A stretch of 64,000 nucleotides of DNA from Spirodela intermedia (GCA_902729315.2 LR746269.1:4798501-4862500), one strand, 5' to 3'. Shown: positions 12,331-27,000, counted from the stretch's first letter. Notes: a model not told the origin generated them from the letters alone. Translations and numbers: made by a program.

Positions 12331-13149
12331 AGTTCTCTCACAAGTGATCTTTGAAATTTCTATTTGGAGATAACTGTAACTTCAATGATAGATCTTTCTC
12401 TTGATGTCAAGTCAAAGCTTAGTTGTTTCACTTTGTCGTTTTCTCCACATAAGACTCTAACATGTCATTATGTAGGTTATGTGGCAATAACTTCTCCATC
12501 TCTTCCTCTGCTTCATACAAATGGTCTAATGTAGCTACCTTGAGGGTCATGAGCTTAACACTTACTTCAGTCAATGATTATTTATTTTTCGTTGAATATC
12601 TTGATTAGCTTTCCATGTGATGCTATAGTGCTTCAAACACAAATTTTGCTCATGCCTTGATTTACTTAATTCGGCCATCATTTTTCTTACTTCTGCTATC
12701 ATACTTCCTACGTTTGAATCTCATGTCTTCCATAGTGTGACTTTAGTATTTTAGATATTTTTGAATTGACGCTTCGTTCTTCAGATTACTCAAGTACTGT
12801 GTTTGAATCTCACTAGTGACTAAAGTTTTCCATAACATTCATGAAACTTCATCACATATTTTGTCACATGTTATGTTGTACTTTATATTTGAGAAATATA
12901 ATATTGTATTAATTAAACATATAAAGATATCTCAAGGGAGTGACTCCTCGAAATTTATTGTTAGCCATAGGATTGCATATAATGTCATCAATGTATATCA
13001 TTTGAATGTTTGTCAATTAAACTCATTTAGTGATAACGATAATCGTGATGCATATTAGGGCAACTCATTTAAGAACGATTTGTAAATAAATTTTTCACCG
13101 TATGTGTTAAAACACATAGTATGTCTCAACACCGAGGGCATCCACATCC

Positions 13150-14010
13150 TTTAATCTAGAATCATCAAGACAAAGCATTTCAAACGTACCTCTTTTCTTA
13201 TTCCTATATATAAATCGAAAGAGGCTTGATCTCTAAAATTCTCACTTAAATTCTCACTTAAATTCTCATAAAGTCCATAAATTTCATCAAGAGTTTTATC
13301 CATAAAATCTCTTCCACAAATAAAATCTACTGTACTCATATTTTACTCTAATAATTTATCATAAAATATTTTATTGAGATATCACTTCAATATAGCATAA
13401 TTAGGATATTTTCTATGTAAATCCTTAGTTTTTTTCCACAGATCATGTAAGATTTATCTCAGCCTTCGAAAAAAACTCCAGTTCCTCATATTTTGGGTTT
13501 TTCCTAATGAATAAAATTTTATAAGGCTTGTTCTATATATTGCCAACTAACTAATTCTCTATGTAAGCTAGATAACCATTACCTAACTTGAAAGAGGTTG
13601 CTTGAAAGAGCTTATAACTATTGATGAATAATTTCATCTTAATAATTTTTTGTGTAACTTGAAAGAGGTTGCTTAAATCATAAATCACATAAAAAAAATT
13701 ATAACTATTGATGAAGTTGTTCTAAAGTTAATTCAAGGAAATTATGAAGTATTTAGAAAATACCTAGATTTATCTCAAATAGAATAGTGCGTGCTAATGG
13801 GACTCTAATATTAGATGGTCATTGGTAAAAATTAGGATATGATGATTCTTCATAACCATATGATTGTTCTCAGTTTAACATGTACTACCTTCAAGATTCA
13901 TAGGAATTGATTTTTCTTTTGAAGCTTTATTTTTCAACGATTGAAGAAGGCTCTAATCTTGGATCTAAAGACCTTCTACCATCCATAAAAAATCATCAAT
14001 TTTAGAAAAA
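13150..14010 (-). pseudogene. Second Athila-type gag fragment, opposite orientation
   Basis: Reverse-complemented, this block aligns with 1380-2160. Shared peptide strings include FICGRDFMDKTLDEIY, YENLSENF and ASFDLY near 13,200-13,340. Shared nucleotide strings include ATATTAGAGTCCCATTAGCA near 13,800 and TAGGAAAAACCCAAAATAT near 13,490. The reading frame is interrupted by stops. ENLSENLSENF contains a short in-frame duplication of LSEN not seen in the first copy. Confidence 0.75.
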
Positions 14011-16970
14011 ATTTAAGATAGGTTACTGCTCTCCTTTGATCCTATCCAATATTTGTCTTCTTGATCTTCATTGTTGTCTCTTTTTCTTCTGCAAAAAGAA
14101 AATAAAATTAAGGGTTAAAGAGGGCAAGTGCATTCAAGGTTAAAGAACTCTAGATAAACCCCAAGTCAACATCAATCTTTGAAGACATCCTATAGTGATA
14201 ATTCTAAAATAGAATTGACATTAGAATCTCAATTATAACATGTAGAAGCTGTCTTAGTGAAATATTAGTGTGGCCTATTAGAGTTGTGAATCCAAATGAA
14301 ACTTTTAGAGAAAAATTTCTAAATAGCTATCTTAGTGAGGTAGCAATGTAACCTCTTAGAGGCATGAATCTAATATGAAGTTGTTCTTAGAGAATGGATA
14401 TAGGTGGTGAGTTAAACCATTATAAAAAGATGGTGTATTCCATGTAACTTTGGAAAGCCACTCTCTTATCATCCAAAGAGAAGAAAAATCCTTTAAAGAT
14501 TAATATAAGAGGAAAAGGATAATTCAAACTCTCCTCTTATTGGTCTTAATGTAGGCCAAAACTAAGATAGTTCACATTTATCGCATGACAAATAATTAAG
14601 GAATCACCATGGGATGCTTTTGTAATATTTCTTGAATGTATACCTTCAAATTTTTGAGTATTTATAGATAAATCATATGTTAAAAATTTCCCAACTCTCT
14701 ACAATCTCTTAATGTCTATTTTTCTTGGGATAAACATAATTTTAAATGTCTAGAAATCTAATATGATATGTCATTTAGTCCATTTGGATAACTTTTGAAA
14801 AATTACACGATTTTTTTAAAGACTAACATTACTATCTAATACATCCCAAGTTGAATCAGTTTGAAACGAATTTGATTGTCAGATAACATGTCTTATCAAT
14901 ATGATAATTTATCAATATGATTTTTAAGTGAATACACTGAACTCTGATTTAAATGATAATAGTTTGATTGATTCAAGATATCCAAACTAATTTTCCAAAG
15001 TATATTCCTCAACCTCTAGAAAATTATGTTTGACAAAATAAATAGTCTGAAATCAATTGGTTATTTTGATATTAAAGTTATTCAAAAGTAATAATCTAAT
15101 ATCATGAGCATATAGTAGACTATGCTTTCATACTCATTTTCTTCATGAAATCTTGTTGATTTATATGTGCTAGTCATTACTTTCTCAATGTGTCATATTC
15201 TGTAAATATTATGATTTCATAGCAATATGCACCATAGTCATTTCTTCTCATGGGATTAGTAAATCTTGTAAGTTCAGCTCTTTATTACAATGTATATTTG
15301 ATAAATTCTTATCTGAATAACTATAAGCATTGTCTCAAACTATATATAAAAACTCTCACATATATTCTCATATCAAGTATATTTGAAGAAAAGTCTAATT
15401 TGGTCTTTTAAAATTAGTCTTGTATTAGCTTTTTGTCAGCAAAACATTATGCATATAATAATTTAACAGGACAATGTTCCTCTTTAACAGAGTTCACTTT
15501 TGAGATGTTCGAGAAACTATTAAAAGAGACTTGAGAACAAGAATATGATTGACTCCATGAAGATCCACTAAATTTTGTCAAGCTCTTCCTGCCACAAGTA
15601 TCAATGACAATTCAAAAGGCTTCAGCTTCATCTCCCTTCAATTTTGACAAAATGATCAAACGTCTTATTCAAGAAAAAGCTCATTATCAGGCCTAGGGTA
15701 ACTAAGTGGTGAGAGGAGAGACTAATGGGTGAAAGCATATGGTGTTGGTAGCCTATTTTGGTCCTAAAATTGTGGAGTCTTTAAGGACACAAACTTAAGT
15801 GGTTGGGCAGTTGAGCCAATAAACATCAACATGTATTTCTTGAGAGAGAATAGTGAAATACCAATACAATGATTCCTTTGAGACTAGACACAATTGGGTG
15901 AGGGGTGAACCAATATAAAAAAATTTGGTGTTCTTGGTAAAAGAGAGTTGTGAGCACACATGTATTGACACACATAATGATACCCACAACCAATAGCCAA
16001 AAATGAAAATTAGTTAAAAAGCATAGAACCTTATTCACTGCCCCCTTTTTAGAGTTTAAGCCTTATAGGTTTAAATTTTATATTAGTTTAACATGGCTAG
16101 ATATAAAAACATTAGCTATCATGTTAATGGCTGAGTTTCACAAAAGAAAATTATCATTACTCTGATGAAATCTATATATCAAATATCTTTTTCTCTCTTC
16201 TTCTTTGAAATATATGTCAAACAACATTTGGATCCATATATTCATCATAAAAGTTTAGGTATTGAAAAAAAATTGTGAAAAATTTCACATTATAATTTCA
16301 CTGTGTATGAGACCATTTAAAAATTCAATTCCTAAACCTTTTTTTATCATGACTGCCATAATTAGATTAGTAATGAAATTATATTGGTAATTCTCTATCA
16401 ATAATTTTTTTATCTATAATGGTAAAGCATTTCAGTTACTATCCATAAAAAAATTCTAAAAATATTTAATTATGCTCAATTCAACTTTTGATTCTTACCA
16501 TCAGTAAAACAAAGATCCTAAAAACATAAGTTCTCTTCTCCTTCAGGGCTCACAACAAGCTTATAAGCTAGAGTGATTACATAAAAGGCTAGATAGGAAT
16601 ACCCTCACACTCCATCCTCTCTTCATTCAATGTGTAGAAAACTTTTGAATTAGGTATCACATCAATGCTTGAAATTTTTGAGTGTCTTGACTGAAACTTA
16701 TATATCATACACTACATTAAACTCAATAAAGTCTAGGAATTAAAACATGAAAAGATTTTTTTCTTCAACTTGATCAATTTTCAAGAGTTCGTTATTAGTA
16801 AAATGAAGCTTACAACAAGATCCAAAGTTAAAACAATAGATCTATTTGGGATATGAGAACAATGTGCAAGGATATTGGCATCCTTCTAGAAGTGGAAGGG
16901 TTTTCAAGAGTTTTTTATTATTAAAATGACTTTTTAATCAAGTGTGTTGCAACAAAAAAAATAAGGAAAC
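14010..16970. other. Spacer without a supported gene
   Basis: This is AT-rich sequence, probably including untranslated parts and LTRs of decayed retroelements next to the gag fragment, but I cannot define LTR ends. Short open frames at 15,795-16,038 (minus) have no recognisable product. Confidence 0.45.
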
Positions 16971-16975
16971 CATGT

Positions 16976-17900
16976 GTGGAAGCCTACAGAAATGCTCAAA
17001 GGGAAGAAGTTGATCAAATACAAATAGATGTTTACAAAGTAAAAAACTCTTTTCTGAACAAAACTAGCCTTCTTGAAGGAAAAGTCAGTGTTGAAGGAAT
17101 TTGGAGTGCTATGATAAAGAAGGCATCTATTTTGATCTTATTGACAAACATTACATGCTATGATCTTGAGGTGGAGCAATTAGACGGAAAGAAAGCCTTT
17201 CTTTACTAAGTGTGGAAGGAGAAACTAAGATAGTGCAAAAGTTATGTATAAAATTTGTAGGGCAATGGAACAAAAGGTTTGATGCATTATCTGAGGTATT
17301 GGAGTGAGGACTACTCCACTTTGATAAGAAATGGGTCTGCTTAGAATGAGTTCACTGCTTAATATACTTAAAAATTATATATCAGTGTGATATATATTTT
17401 GTGTACCTTAAAAGGCATTTGAGATAGAAGATCTCTGAATCGTAAGAACAATTCTTGGAGTGGAGATTGATAGAGAAAAATGTTAAATAATGTGACGGCT
17501 CCACTAGAGGATATCACGAGACAATAGTTTAGAGATCTATGATGGAAAATACTCAACCTTCAAGCACACCACTCGCTGGCCAATTTGACGTTCAGCCTGA
17601 CAATGTGTCACTCTGTAACAAAGAGATACAAAACATGTCAAAGTTTCCCTGTCCAAATCCATTAGGTTATCTTATGGCTGCAGTGATGTGCAAACAACTA
17701 GGCCCTCATGCAGTGAATATGCTTAGCTGTTCCAAAGAAAAACCCATGAAAGTTCACTAGACAGCAGGAAAGTAAAATCTACGACGATATCTGAAAAGGA
17801 CAAGATACTTTCTTATTATCTTTCAGAGAGATTATAGGGTTACGCATTGCAAGGTACTCAGATGAGGGGAATCGCATAGCAAGACTATTGTAGTATGCAT
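16976..17900 (+). pseudogene. Ty1/copia reverse transcriptase/RNase H fragment
   Basis: Near 17,120-17,205 the translation reads LILLTNITCYDLEVEQLDGK followed by KAFLY. This is the copia reverse-transcriptase segment usually seen as IRALLA...DLELEQLDVKTAFLH. Near 17,260-17,290 QWNKRFDAL matches the downstream RQWYKRFD motif. Near 17,540-17,760 PSSTPLAGQFDV, NMSKFPCPNPLGYLMAAV and HAVNMLS correspond to the P(V)STPLA...M...VPYASAVGSLMYAMV...HAV connection/RNase H region, followed by LRRYLKRTRYFL. Stops and frameshifts separate these blocks. The catalytic YVDD box is not recognisable, so the relic is dead. It is in the same orientation as the gag fragment at 12,060-12,330. Confidence 0.75.
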
Positions 17901-20900
17901 GTGATGTGAACGGTCTTGTGGCATACACGTGGTGCTCCCTTCGTGGGAGATATCACTCCTGATCCAATCTTCTTAACACTTTACGTTTTCTCCCTAGCAC
18001 ATACGTGCTTTTGAACTAAAACAAATGAGTGGTAACCTCCTGATTTAGGTAGAAAAAGCATCATAACTCCAGCAACAGCAAGAAGGTAACTCTGTGAAAA
18101 TAGATTTATCAGATGCAACGTGAAACTTTATTGTCTCTCTCTTTATTAGGATATCTTTTGTTGCAATCAGATGCTGCAATCATTAAGGGAAAATAGATTT
18201 CTGCCTATAGAGATTGAACAATTTTTTATTGTTGGGCTGGAGAAAATAGTGTAAACCTTGTTCATTTGAGGTGTGATATTACTGCCCCGTCCGGTAATAT
18301 ACAGCGTTTTACTCATCACCTTCGAACAGGGATTGCCAGAGGCTTTAAATATGGCGCTCACCTTCACTATGCCCTCAGGAACTCTGAACATGCGGGCGGA
18401 TGGGCCGGTGCTGTAGTGCGCCCACTGTTTGGCATTTACGGTAGACTCGGTGCCCAACAAGTTGCATGATCGCGATATGGTGTCAGATGTGGTTTCTTCC
18501 ACAGCTCTCGGCAATTGCAGCCATCTATACCATCATAAAACGCTTTGAGACTCTATCTACAACGCCAGTATTATATATTTACAATAAATTTCTTGTATGT
18601 CTTTTCTGAGTTAGAAAACACCAGAGGGGAAAAGGTTCCTAGTTGACACACGTGGAATTGACCTTTATCTCAACAACTCTTCTTTTTTCCTCTCCCCTTT
18701 CACCCAGAATCTCTCTCCCTCTCTTTATCTGCCTCTCTCCGTCGTTCCCCTTCTTCTCTCTCTCTTTCTCCTAATTTCTCGTTCTTCTCTCTCACTCTCT
18801 TCCTACCTTCCCCCTGTGTGACCAAGTCATGGTCAACATCAACAGCATTGAGTCTGGTTTTCTAGTCGGTCAACCTTTTTACGATTAGTTTGATGCAGGC
18901 AGGTCCAACCTTTTTACGAAGAAGAGCCGACCCGAAAGGTAAAGCGTCGGCTTTGAATGCCACGCCCTGCCACTTGTGTAACGCATAAGCCATGCGGAAC
19001 CCTTCGTGCGGGATCAAGATTGAGCATTCCTCCCAACCGGAGCAAGGCACTGTTGGAACTGGTACTGCCGTTTTCCTCGACCCCGAGTGGGTGCCGTCGA
19101 TGAAGTAGACTCAACCAGCAGTTGCGGCCATGAGCCGAGCTACCCAAGGGACCGTATTTATGGTACCACAAGCATCCAAGATGTGCAGCGGAGATTGTCT
19201 GAGCACCACGTCGTGTCTTCTGCTCCCTACTTTTGACCTACTCCTCTAGTATATACCGTGGAGCTAGATGCCTGCCTCAAGAAATTAAAGGACCTCGAGA
19301 GCTGAAAACGCTTAGTGGATATGATGACGCTCGATGGGTGCTTTCTCGTTTAGTTTGTAATCAAGCAGAGGGAGAGCTGGTTGTCCACAACCAGGTGTCA
19401 CCGTTGTCAACCGAGCCAGATTTTTCATGATGGTTAAAGACAAGATGATGTTATCCCCAGCTAGTTAACCTGTTGCACTCTTCTAATGAAAAATTACAAG
19501 GGATATGAAGGAGCACTAGGTGCTCTGCCTCCTTTCCACTACGTCCCAAGCACACAGTCCTGGTGTACCGTGCCCACCCACTCCGTCATAGAAAAAGGCT
19601 ATTTCAAATGGGATAGACACTAACGAGATTAGTGCTCACTCCCACCGCACTGTCTGACCCGACTAAAGGGATTGGACTTCTTGGAACATTACCATAAATT
19701 GAGATGAGGCTACGCATCTCTTCACCAATCTCTCATTTATCTATCTATCTACTCGACTAGTTTCATTCTTTTGTTCTAATAATTATAAATTAGTAGTTGT
19801 ATCTATGTATTAATATATTATATATAAATACTAATTAATATATAGAAAGTATAATTATATATGTGTTACTAACTCATTATGATATTTATAATATTTTATT
19901 ATTTAAGTCTTAATATAGATTATTTTATTTATATTATGAGACTAATCTTACTTAACTTTTATGAAGTCAAGTAGTGATTCTCTCTCATTTTCTTAATAAT
20001 TATTTGATTACAAAGACTTAAGTGAACACTTATTATGAATTAGAAGTAATAGAAGAAGTTCAAACTTTCAACTTAAGGAAAAGCTCAAGTCTTATGGAGA
20101 GGGCCGACCTAATATGTTTATGGGCTCAAGAGAGGGTGTCACCTTGGCCTAACCCATTTGAACTTAAAAAGGTTATTAAGAAATGAAATCTAGGTTCCCC
20201 ATCATAAGGTACCCTAAGATAAGATTAAGAAGAAGATTAAAGTGACACCTTCATAAAAGAATCTAGGTCATCCACCATGAGAGTCAATTATTAATCATAA
20301 CTATCTATTAGAGGGCTTAATTCTCTAGAGGTTTAAGACATCTCGTCCCCCTCTTAGAGGACACTTTCTAGCTCTCTCTTTAGTAGTGTCTAGCCGAAGA
20401 AAAAAAAGAGGAAAATCAAGACCTACTTAACAGCATTCTCGTACCCAAAATTGTGGTGGAGACAAGACTACTTAAAATGCATCAAGATCATCATAGATCA
20501 AGCACCACTCAGCCTAAGACTAACACACAACAAGGCCTATGTAAGATCTAGATCTGGGGCATCCTTATAATCTTTTCCATAGGTAAATTAACTCTTAGTT
20601 CGAACTAGTTTTATCATTTATTATATCATTTCATTGCATTAGATCCATTCTCTCCCCTTTGTCACACTTTTCATTTCTCTTATCTTTACCCTTTTAGATT
20701 TAATTTCACCCTTCATGATCTCAAGTATATATATATAATAAATAAAATAAGTAAAATTCTTACTCTCATTACCCACACTCCTTGAGGATCAACCCTTACT
20801 TATCCTAAATCAAAGAATGAGATTTTATAAATATTATTTGTATGAACTTAGTTGCATCACGACGACATATAAATACCTCTAAATAGAGTTCATCACATTC

Positions 20901-22900
20901 TAACTGAGCTAAGACCCAAGCAGCAACTCTTCTCTCTTGCTAGTCCTCACATATAGTTGTTGAGTCTCTAGTTAACTAGCCACATAAATTATGAGGAGGT
21001 GAATTTATCCTCAATGTCAAGATGGCCATATTTTTTTAATTTGTCTTGTAATTGTTTTCCTAAGTATAATATGACTCAAGGAGAAAGATAAAGACATTGA
21101 GTTTTTATAGTGGTTAGGTCACACCTTGTCTACATCTGCTTTGAAGATCACTATCACAATTTCACTATTATTGTTCCAATAATATAGTTGATTTCATCAG
21201 TTCAACAAATCTTTTATATAATAAACTTCACAAGCCTATCAACCCAATTTCTCGATGGACTTCACAAGTCTATCTACCCATACTAAATATCAAGGCTTCA
21301 GTAAGTCTTTTGATAGTGTGATAGGTACTCTAAGATTTCATTCCTATCTTCAAACACAAGAGCAAAGTATTGAAGTATGAATAAGATTTGTAGTAATGTC
21401 TTCTTGCAGAATTGGGAAATTCATCATACAAGATGATGCATGAGATGAATTTATCAAAGCATTGAGCACTAGAAGATCAAAGCATTGATCTTCTAGTGTT
21501 GCAGGAGCTTTGAGGAATTGGATACAGCAACACTTCTTGGTGGATGAGGGAGGAAGATACATGAAGTGGAGGTTCTCTCTCTAAATCTTTCTTGTTCCCC
21601 TTTTTGATATTTTAGTATTTACCCTAATTTGGACAAAAGCCTCCCTTCATATACTCTATTTAATGGAACAAATTATTGTCTCAATGGCTAGTTGAGCAAA
21701 CAATAATACACCCCAATGTGTTAGAATCATTGAGAAATACATTCATTGGATTTTAAAATTCATAATTATTAAAAAAATTCAAATTTCTGCACATCATTTA
21801 TCCAACTGTCATTCATCGTGTGTTACATTTTTTCACAGTCAAGGCAAAGAAAGAAAAAATGGTTTAGCTTTTGCCACATTTTCTTCAAGTAGGTAAACCT
21901 ACCTCCATTCATTAAACCCTTGCTAGAAAGTACTCTCCCTAAGCAGCTAAAGCCATCCACATAAGGCTTTGGTTCCTCTTATGTTTGTTGATGAGTGTCC
22001 TCATGACTATTTGTGACACCAATTTGGCCCTAAAAAATATTTTAATTACATGCTATAGTAATCCTGATCATTTTGTCCTCGATTGAAATTCTAAATTAAA
22101 TAATATTATAAAATTATAGCAAATCAAATTCTTCAAACTTAGAAGCTCTACATTTTTTACTATGTTCGTTTTTAAAATATCTTTCAAATGAATGATTCCA
22201 CCCCTATGTTTTATTCTATTAAAATTATCCATAAATAATAATGATTATGTGCTTAACTAAAGTTAACTTGATTTAGATTTGATGATTCACACATTGATCA
22301 TAGCATAAAATCATGATTCACTTATATCTACCTAACCCTCATCAATGATGTATTTAGTCCCAACTTTCATTTCATCTTCAATAGTGTTATTGATTGTGAT
22401 TAGTAAATACTAATTGAACTTTAGGTTAAGCTACCCATCAAGACAATTTCGGGGATGAACCTTCCCCTCCCCCATATTTTTCTATCGTTGTAATGACAAG
22501 TTTGCTCTTGAATTAACTACCATGGGTTATTCTATAGAAAATTGAGTAAATTGATTGGATGAGGTGATAACTCTTAGATGCTGTGTTGATGGGCCGAGTA
22601 ATCTAGGGATGTTCGAGTTTACTTCTTAGATGTTATACCACAAGAAATGTTCAATTGGACCGCGCGGGTCCATGTGAAAGGCGGGGAATCTGGACCAGAC
22701 AGTGATTCCAGACAATATGACTTATTTTTGCGTATTATTATGTTATTAAGTTGCATGTTTCCTTTTTTCCTTTTTGGTCTGCTTTCAAGAATGAGTTGTT
22801 AGAAAGCTTTTTAAGTCTCTAATTCATTAATGGCCAGCTGGCCGAAATAGAATCTTCTCGATATCCCACGCTCATCGGTCTTGTATGTCATGATCTTCGG
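17900..22900. other. Long spacer, including a GC-richer island at about 18,160-19,440
   Basis: The island at 18,160-19,440 is less AT-rich than its surroundings and has overlapping minus-strand open frames (18,167-18,514; 18,862-19,171). I do not recognise any family in them, and no splice-consistent model emerged. A pyrimidine-rich tract lies at about 18,690-18,810. The rest (19,750-22,640) is AT-rich and closed. The block around 20,760-20,880 resembles the end of a retrotransposon LTR only in general style, and I could not define its borders. Confidence 0.4.
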
Positions 22901-24096
22901 CTTTGGATAGCATCCAAACTAGTCTTTTCGTTAACTGAGAGAAAGGGAGAGGGGACCCGATCTTGCCTGCGCATCAGTAGACTCCATTGGAAAGGTTCGT
23001 AGTCGAGTCTTCATTCCTGCTCTGATGTTGACGGCTCTATCCGGCTAACGTCTCGTCGCTGTCCTCGCAGTCTATCTTTTTTCTTGGCCTCCTGTTTGTC
23101 TTCCTTTCAACGTGGTTTGACGTGATCGACGGGAATATCGATCATTCCTGGTTAGATCCAGCGCAGTGTTAGAGTGGACCCCTTTCATTGGCCGAGAAAT
23201 CACTCGCCGAAATAGCTTTGTTTGCTAATCCGATGATCCCCATCTGCGATTTCAGTAAACCATATGACTTCCCTGACATCGGGAAGGAAGTGGGGGCTCT
23301 GGGGGGGGGAACCGAATTAATCATACTTTCTTTGTTTTATTGGCTCTCGCTGCGCTCATGGTTGTATTCGGTCAACTTCCTTCGTCCTTTTGTTTGAACT
23401 TTATCTCTCCAACTGTCTTTTGTTTTCATCAGTAGATATTATGTCATATTTTCTGGCACCTGGGTCTTTAAAGTGATTCCACTTGAAAATTGTACATCTC
23501 TATGGCAAAAGAACGTATCCCACTTAAGGAATGACAGCACCCATTCTTCTTTTATCCAGCACAAGAAATCAGGCGTGGCAGCACTGCTGTTAGAGGGTAT
23601 GAACTATGCCGTTCATTAGCTAAGGTGTAGGCTCTGTGACAAGAAAACATCATTGTAAAAAAAGATTCTTATCATTGAACAGTTTTTCTGCAGAGTTAAT
23701 AAAAGAGAATCACTAGACGAAATGGTTTAGTAGCATAGTTATGTAGACTAAGTGACGAAGAAGTAAACTGAATAGGTGAAATAAACATTACAGAGTCACC
23801 AGTACAGCAAGTAGTTAATGATTATACTTTGAAACTTTTAGCATTACCAGACTTTGCCCATTAGAGTCTTCGACAGCTGTTTGAGTGTACCGTATGGAAG
23901 TATTGTTGCTGTCTAACTAATACTTTTCCTTTATCTTACATATTAGAGATCTGTATTGATTGATTTTTCAAGTCCATTCTTTGTAATGTTATTTCGTCTC
24001 TGTGAAATTCTTTATGCATAAATGTTGACTTCATGTGATTTCAAGATAACTCATTCCCATATTCATCACCCAGTGCCTCTTTCAGGTGAACTTCAA
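22900..24096 (+). promoter_or_regulatory. Probable promoter/5' untranslated region with a 5'UTR intron of the uridine kinase-like gene
   Basis: GC content rises at about 22,640-23,300, before the first coding exon. The start codon at 24,097 lies 12 bases after a good acceptor (TGCCTCTTTCAG at 24,074-24,085), so a 5'UTR intron is likely. A candidate donor is AAAG|GTTCGT near 22,995. An open frame at 23,188-23,397 inside this interval has no homology I recognise and would lie in the intron. The transcription start is not visible. Confidence 0.45.
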
Positions 24097-27000
24097 ATGG
24101 ACTCTAAATCAGTTGAATGTTTATTAGAGAGTTCCGGTGGAGCACATTTTTCGGGATTCCACTTGGATGATATAGAGCCAAGGAATAAGGAAAACGGACA
24201 ATCAACAACTTCCACCACTGGACATTTTCATAAACAACCTTTTGTAATTGGTTAGTCTCTTCTTGATCAGAAAAATTATTTATCTTGTAGTTGTGTCTCT
24301 TTTTTAGATTGGAAATTTTGGACAGTTGTAACTACGATGTGAACTTCTGTGTTCTCCTGAAACTCACTGGCCCAAGCCTGCTATCCCAGTATAACCTTAA
24401 AAATGATTTATCCTAGTACAATCGTTTTACGGCAAAAGAGAAGCTGATTAAGAGATTCAGTCTTGCCCTTAACAGTTAGCTTTCTGATTGCAACCGTTTG
24501 TTTTCCAGAAAATCACTACGTTGTTCATACTTATTTGTTTCTAAAAGCAAAGGTCATGCCCAAATCAGCAAGGGGCCGAAAGAATGATGAGTGTGTTACA
24601 ACACCCTTCTCTCCCAAGGTTCCCTTTTGTTCATGAAAGTGTTTCAAACATAATGTGCGGAAATTCTGTTTGAAGTTGTTTTATATGTATTGGACTTGCT
24701 GCTCGTCCCACGATTTAATTTTTTATTCGATTTCAAGGACTTCAGTTTTCTATGTGAGCTCTTTTTCTTTCTTGACTTAACATAGTATTAAATTCTGGTC
24801 ACGATTCTTCAATCGCCATCTGTGCATTGGTTTATTTCTCTGGTTAGAATTTTGACCATCTTTCCCAAGTCGTTTACTTTCTTTTCTTTTTCGAGACAAT
24901 TGTTGGTTATGAGCCAGTGTGACAACAACAGCATGCTAGGAGTAGGTTCCATGATCATGGTTTGAACTCTTATACTGACTTTTGTGATCCAGCTTGCTTG
25001 AAAAGATGTTTTATAGGAATAATTTATTCAAAAATAGATCTATCATTCTAAGCCTGTGCAAATTGGCCCGGGTTGCAACTACACTGAGATACTCTAAGTG
25101 AACTATTTCACTTTGACTGCCACCGATCAATACTTAGCTGCCAAAACTTGCAATAATTGACTATCCAATGCTCATAAGCTATATTCGGCTCTTTATTATT
25201 ATAAAAATCTTGTATCAAATTTTAGCTGGTCAACTGACGTTTAAATTGACATTCCCCTCGGATCATTTTTTCAGTTCTTGATTCACTTTTTTATCTTCTT
25301 AAACCTATAATTTTGGTCTCATTTGATGTTTTGTTGCTTTTCACACTGGTAGTTATTAACTTTTTAGTATTTTTCAGTTGTCTATTACTTAATCTGACCA
25401 CCTTGATCTACTGGAGTCATAACTTATCTTATTTCGCACAAATATCTGAGATTTTCGGAGTGTCATTTGCAGGCGTTGCTGGTGGTGCAGCATCAGGGAA
25501 GACCACCGTCTGTGATATGATAATTGAGCAGCTTCATGACCAGCGTGTTGTTCTTGTCAATCAAGTACTATGCTTTTTGCAACTACTTTAGTTATGTCAT
25601 TCGGAGATTTCGTAGTTTATTTTGATATTTCAATTAAGAAACATAATTTGATTTCTTTCAAAGATAAAGCCCGTATGCACATATAGGCTATAAATTCTTT
25701 TCATGTCCAAAGTCTAATTTGGGAACAAAGGTTTCGTAACTTTTAGTATAACCAGGTATATTGTTTTAACCGTCGACCTCTGAACTGTTTTAATAATTCA
25801 GTCCTGACTTTCTTTAAAGTCCTACAGAAAATGCAATTTTATTCAATTTTCGATTCCCATGGGTATAGTCTATTTCCCAAGAAAATGTATTTTAATAGCT
25901 TCCACTCCATAGTTCTTCCAGAGTCGGTTCCTTACGTTTTAATTTTTTTTCAAAGAACCTTTTGGATCTTAGGTTAACAGCTTTCCATCTAATGCCCCCT
26001 CAATGAGCGTGTAACATTAGGAATACTGGTGTCAGATATCGTCATTCATGCTTCTTTTCTACCATTCATTTGTCAACACATCTTTATGGACGTCAACACA
26101 TGTCACGTAGGTGCCAACCGCAGTATCGACTCTATGTATTCATACTTATGATTTGTGATTCATGAGCTGACGTATCAATTAGTGTTGGCACATCTAAAAC
26201 CGTCAACCTTTGGTCAAAACTTTTTAAAAACTTCATGTGCTTCCAAAAGTGTCAACCCCAGGATCAACAGATATTCATAAATATATTAATACATTGTAAG
26301 CGTTTATCTAAGTGTTAATGCGGCATAAAAAGTTTTTGTTACAATATTTAAACAGAAAATTATGACTAAAATTATGACAATATAAGCGTTTATCAACAGT
26401 TATAAGGTTTTTGTCACAACCTTATCAGCTGAAGGTTGGGGATTCAACAAGCACATTAAACACAATCCTCATATGCAATCTTAATATACATTTTCTCTTA
26501 AACATAAAAACTAAATTACTCATGAAGTCATGTTAGATTAGTGAGAATCTGACTGCATATCTTGGACTAAAATGTTGTGTTTTAATTTTATCTTTTAAGT
26601 CGTAACTTGTTCTCACATAAGATTGATTTAATATTAAAACTGTAAACTAATTTGATGGGAAAACCGGAATCAGTATATTTCACTGATCTTATTTTCAAAA
26701 AAAGTCTCTTTTCTTTAAAACCTGTTTTACTTTATATAAGCCACTGACCTCTACCACTGGAGGAGCATAGTTCTTCAAAATATTCTTATATATTACACTA
26801 TGATCTTACTTCTATTCAAAATATATAAGTATATTTTGTGTAGCCGTGCACATGTTCTATTTATATTTTCTTGTCAAATATTTTTAGAAATGTAATGATA
26901 TTTATTGTGTGGTTGATGATAGTTTGCAAAAGTAATCAAATCACTGTGTGATTTTATCCTTTTCTTATTTTCAAATTATTTATAAAATTGGAAATTTTCC

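Noticed and set aside
20700-20890. Possible gypsy LTR end
   Set aside because: It only resembles LTR ends in style; no TG/CA termini, primer-binding site or second copy could be identified.
23188-23397. 69-codon frame upstream of the UKL gene as its first coding exon
   Set aside because: It would not join in phase to a recognisable N-terminus. The family start is matched by the ATG at 24,097, and the acceptor just before that ATG suggests a 5'UTR intron.
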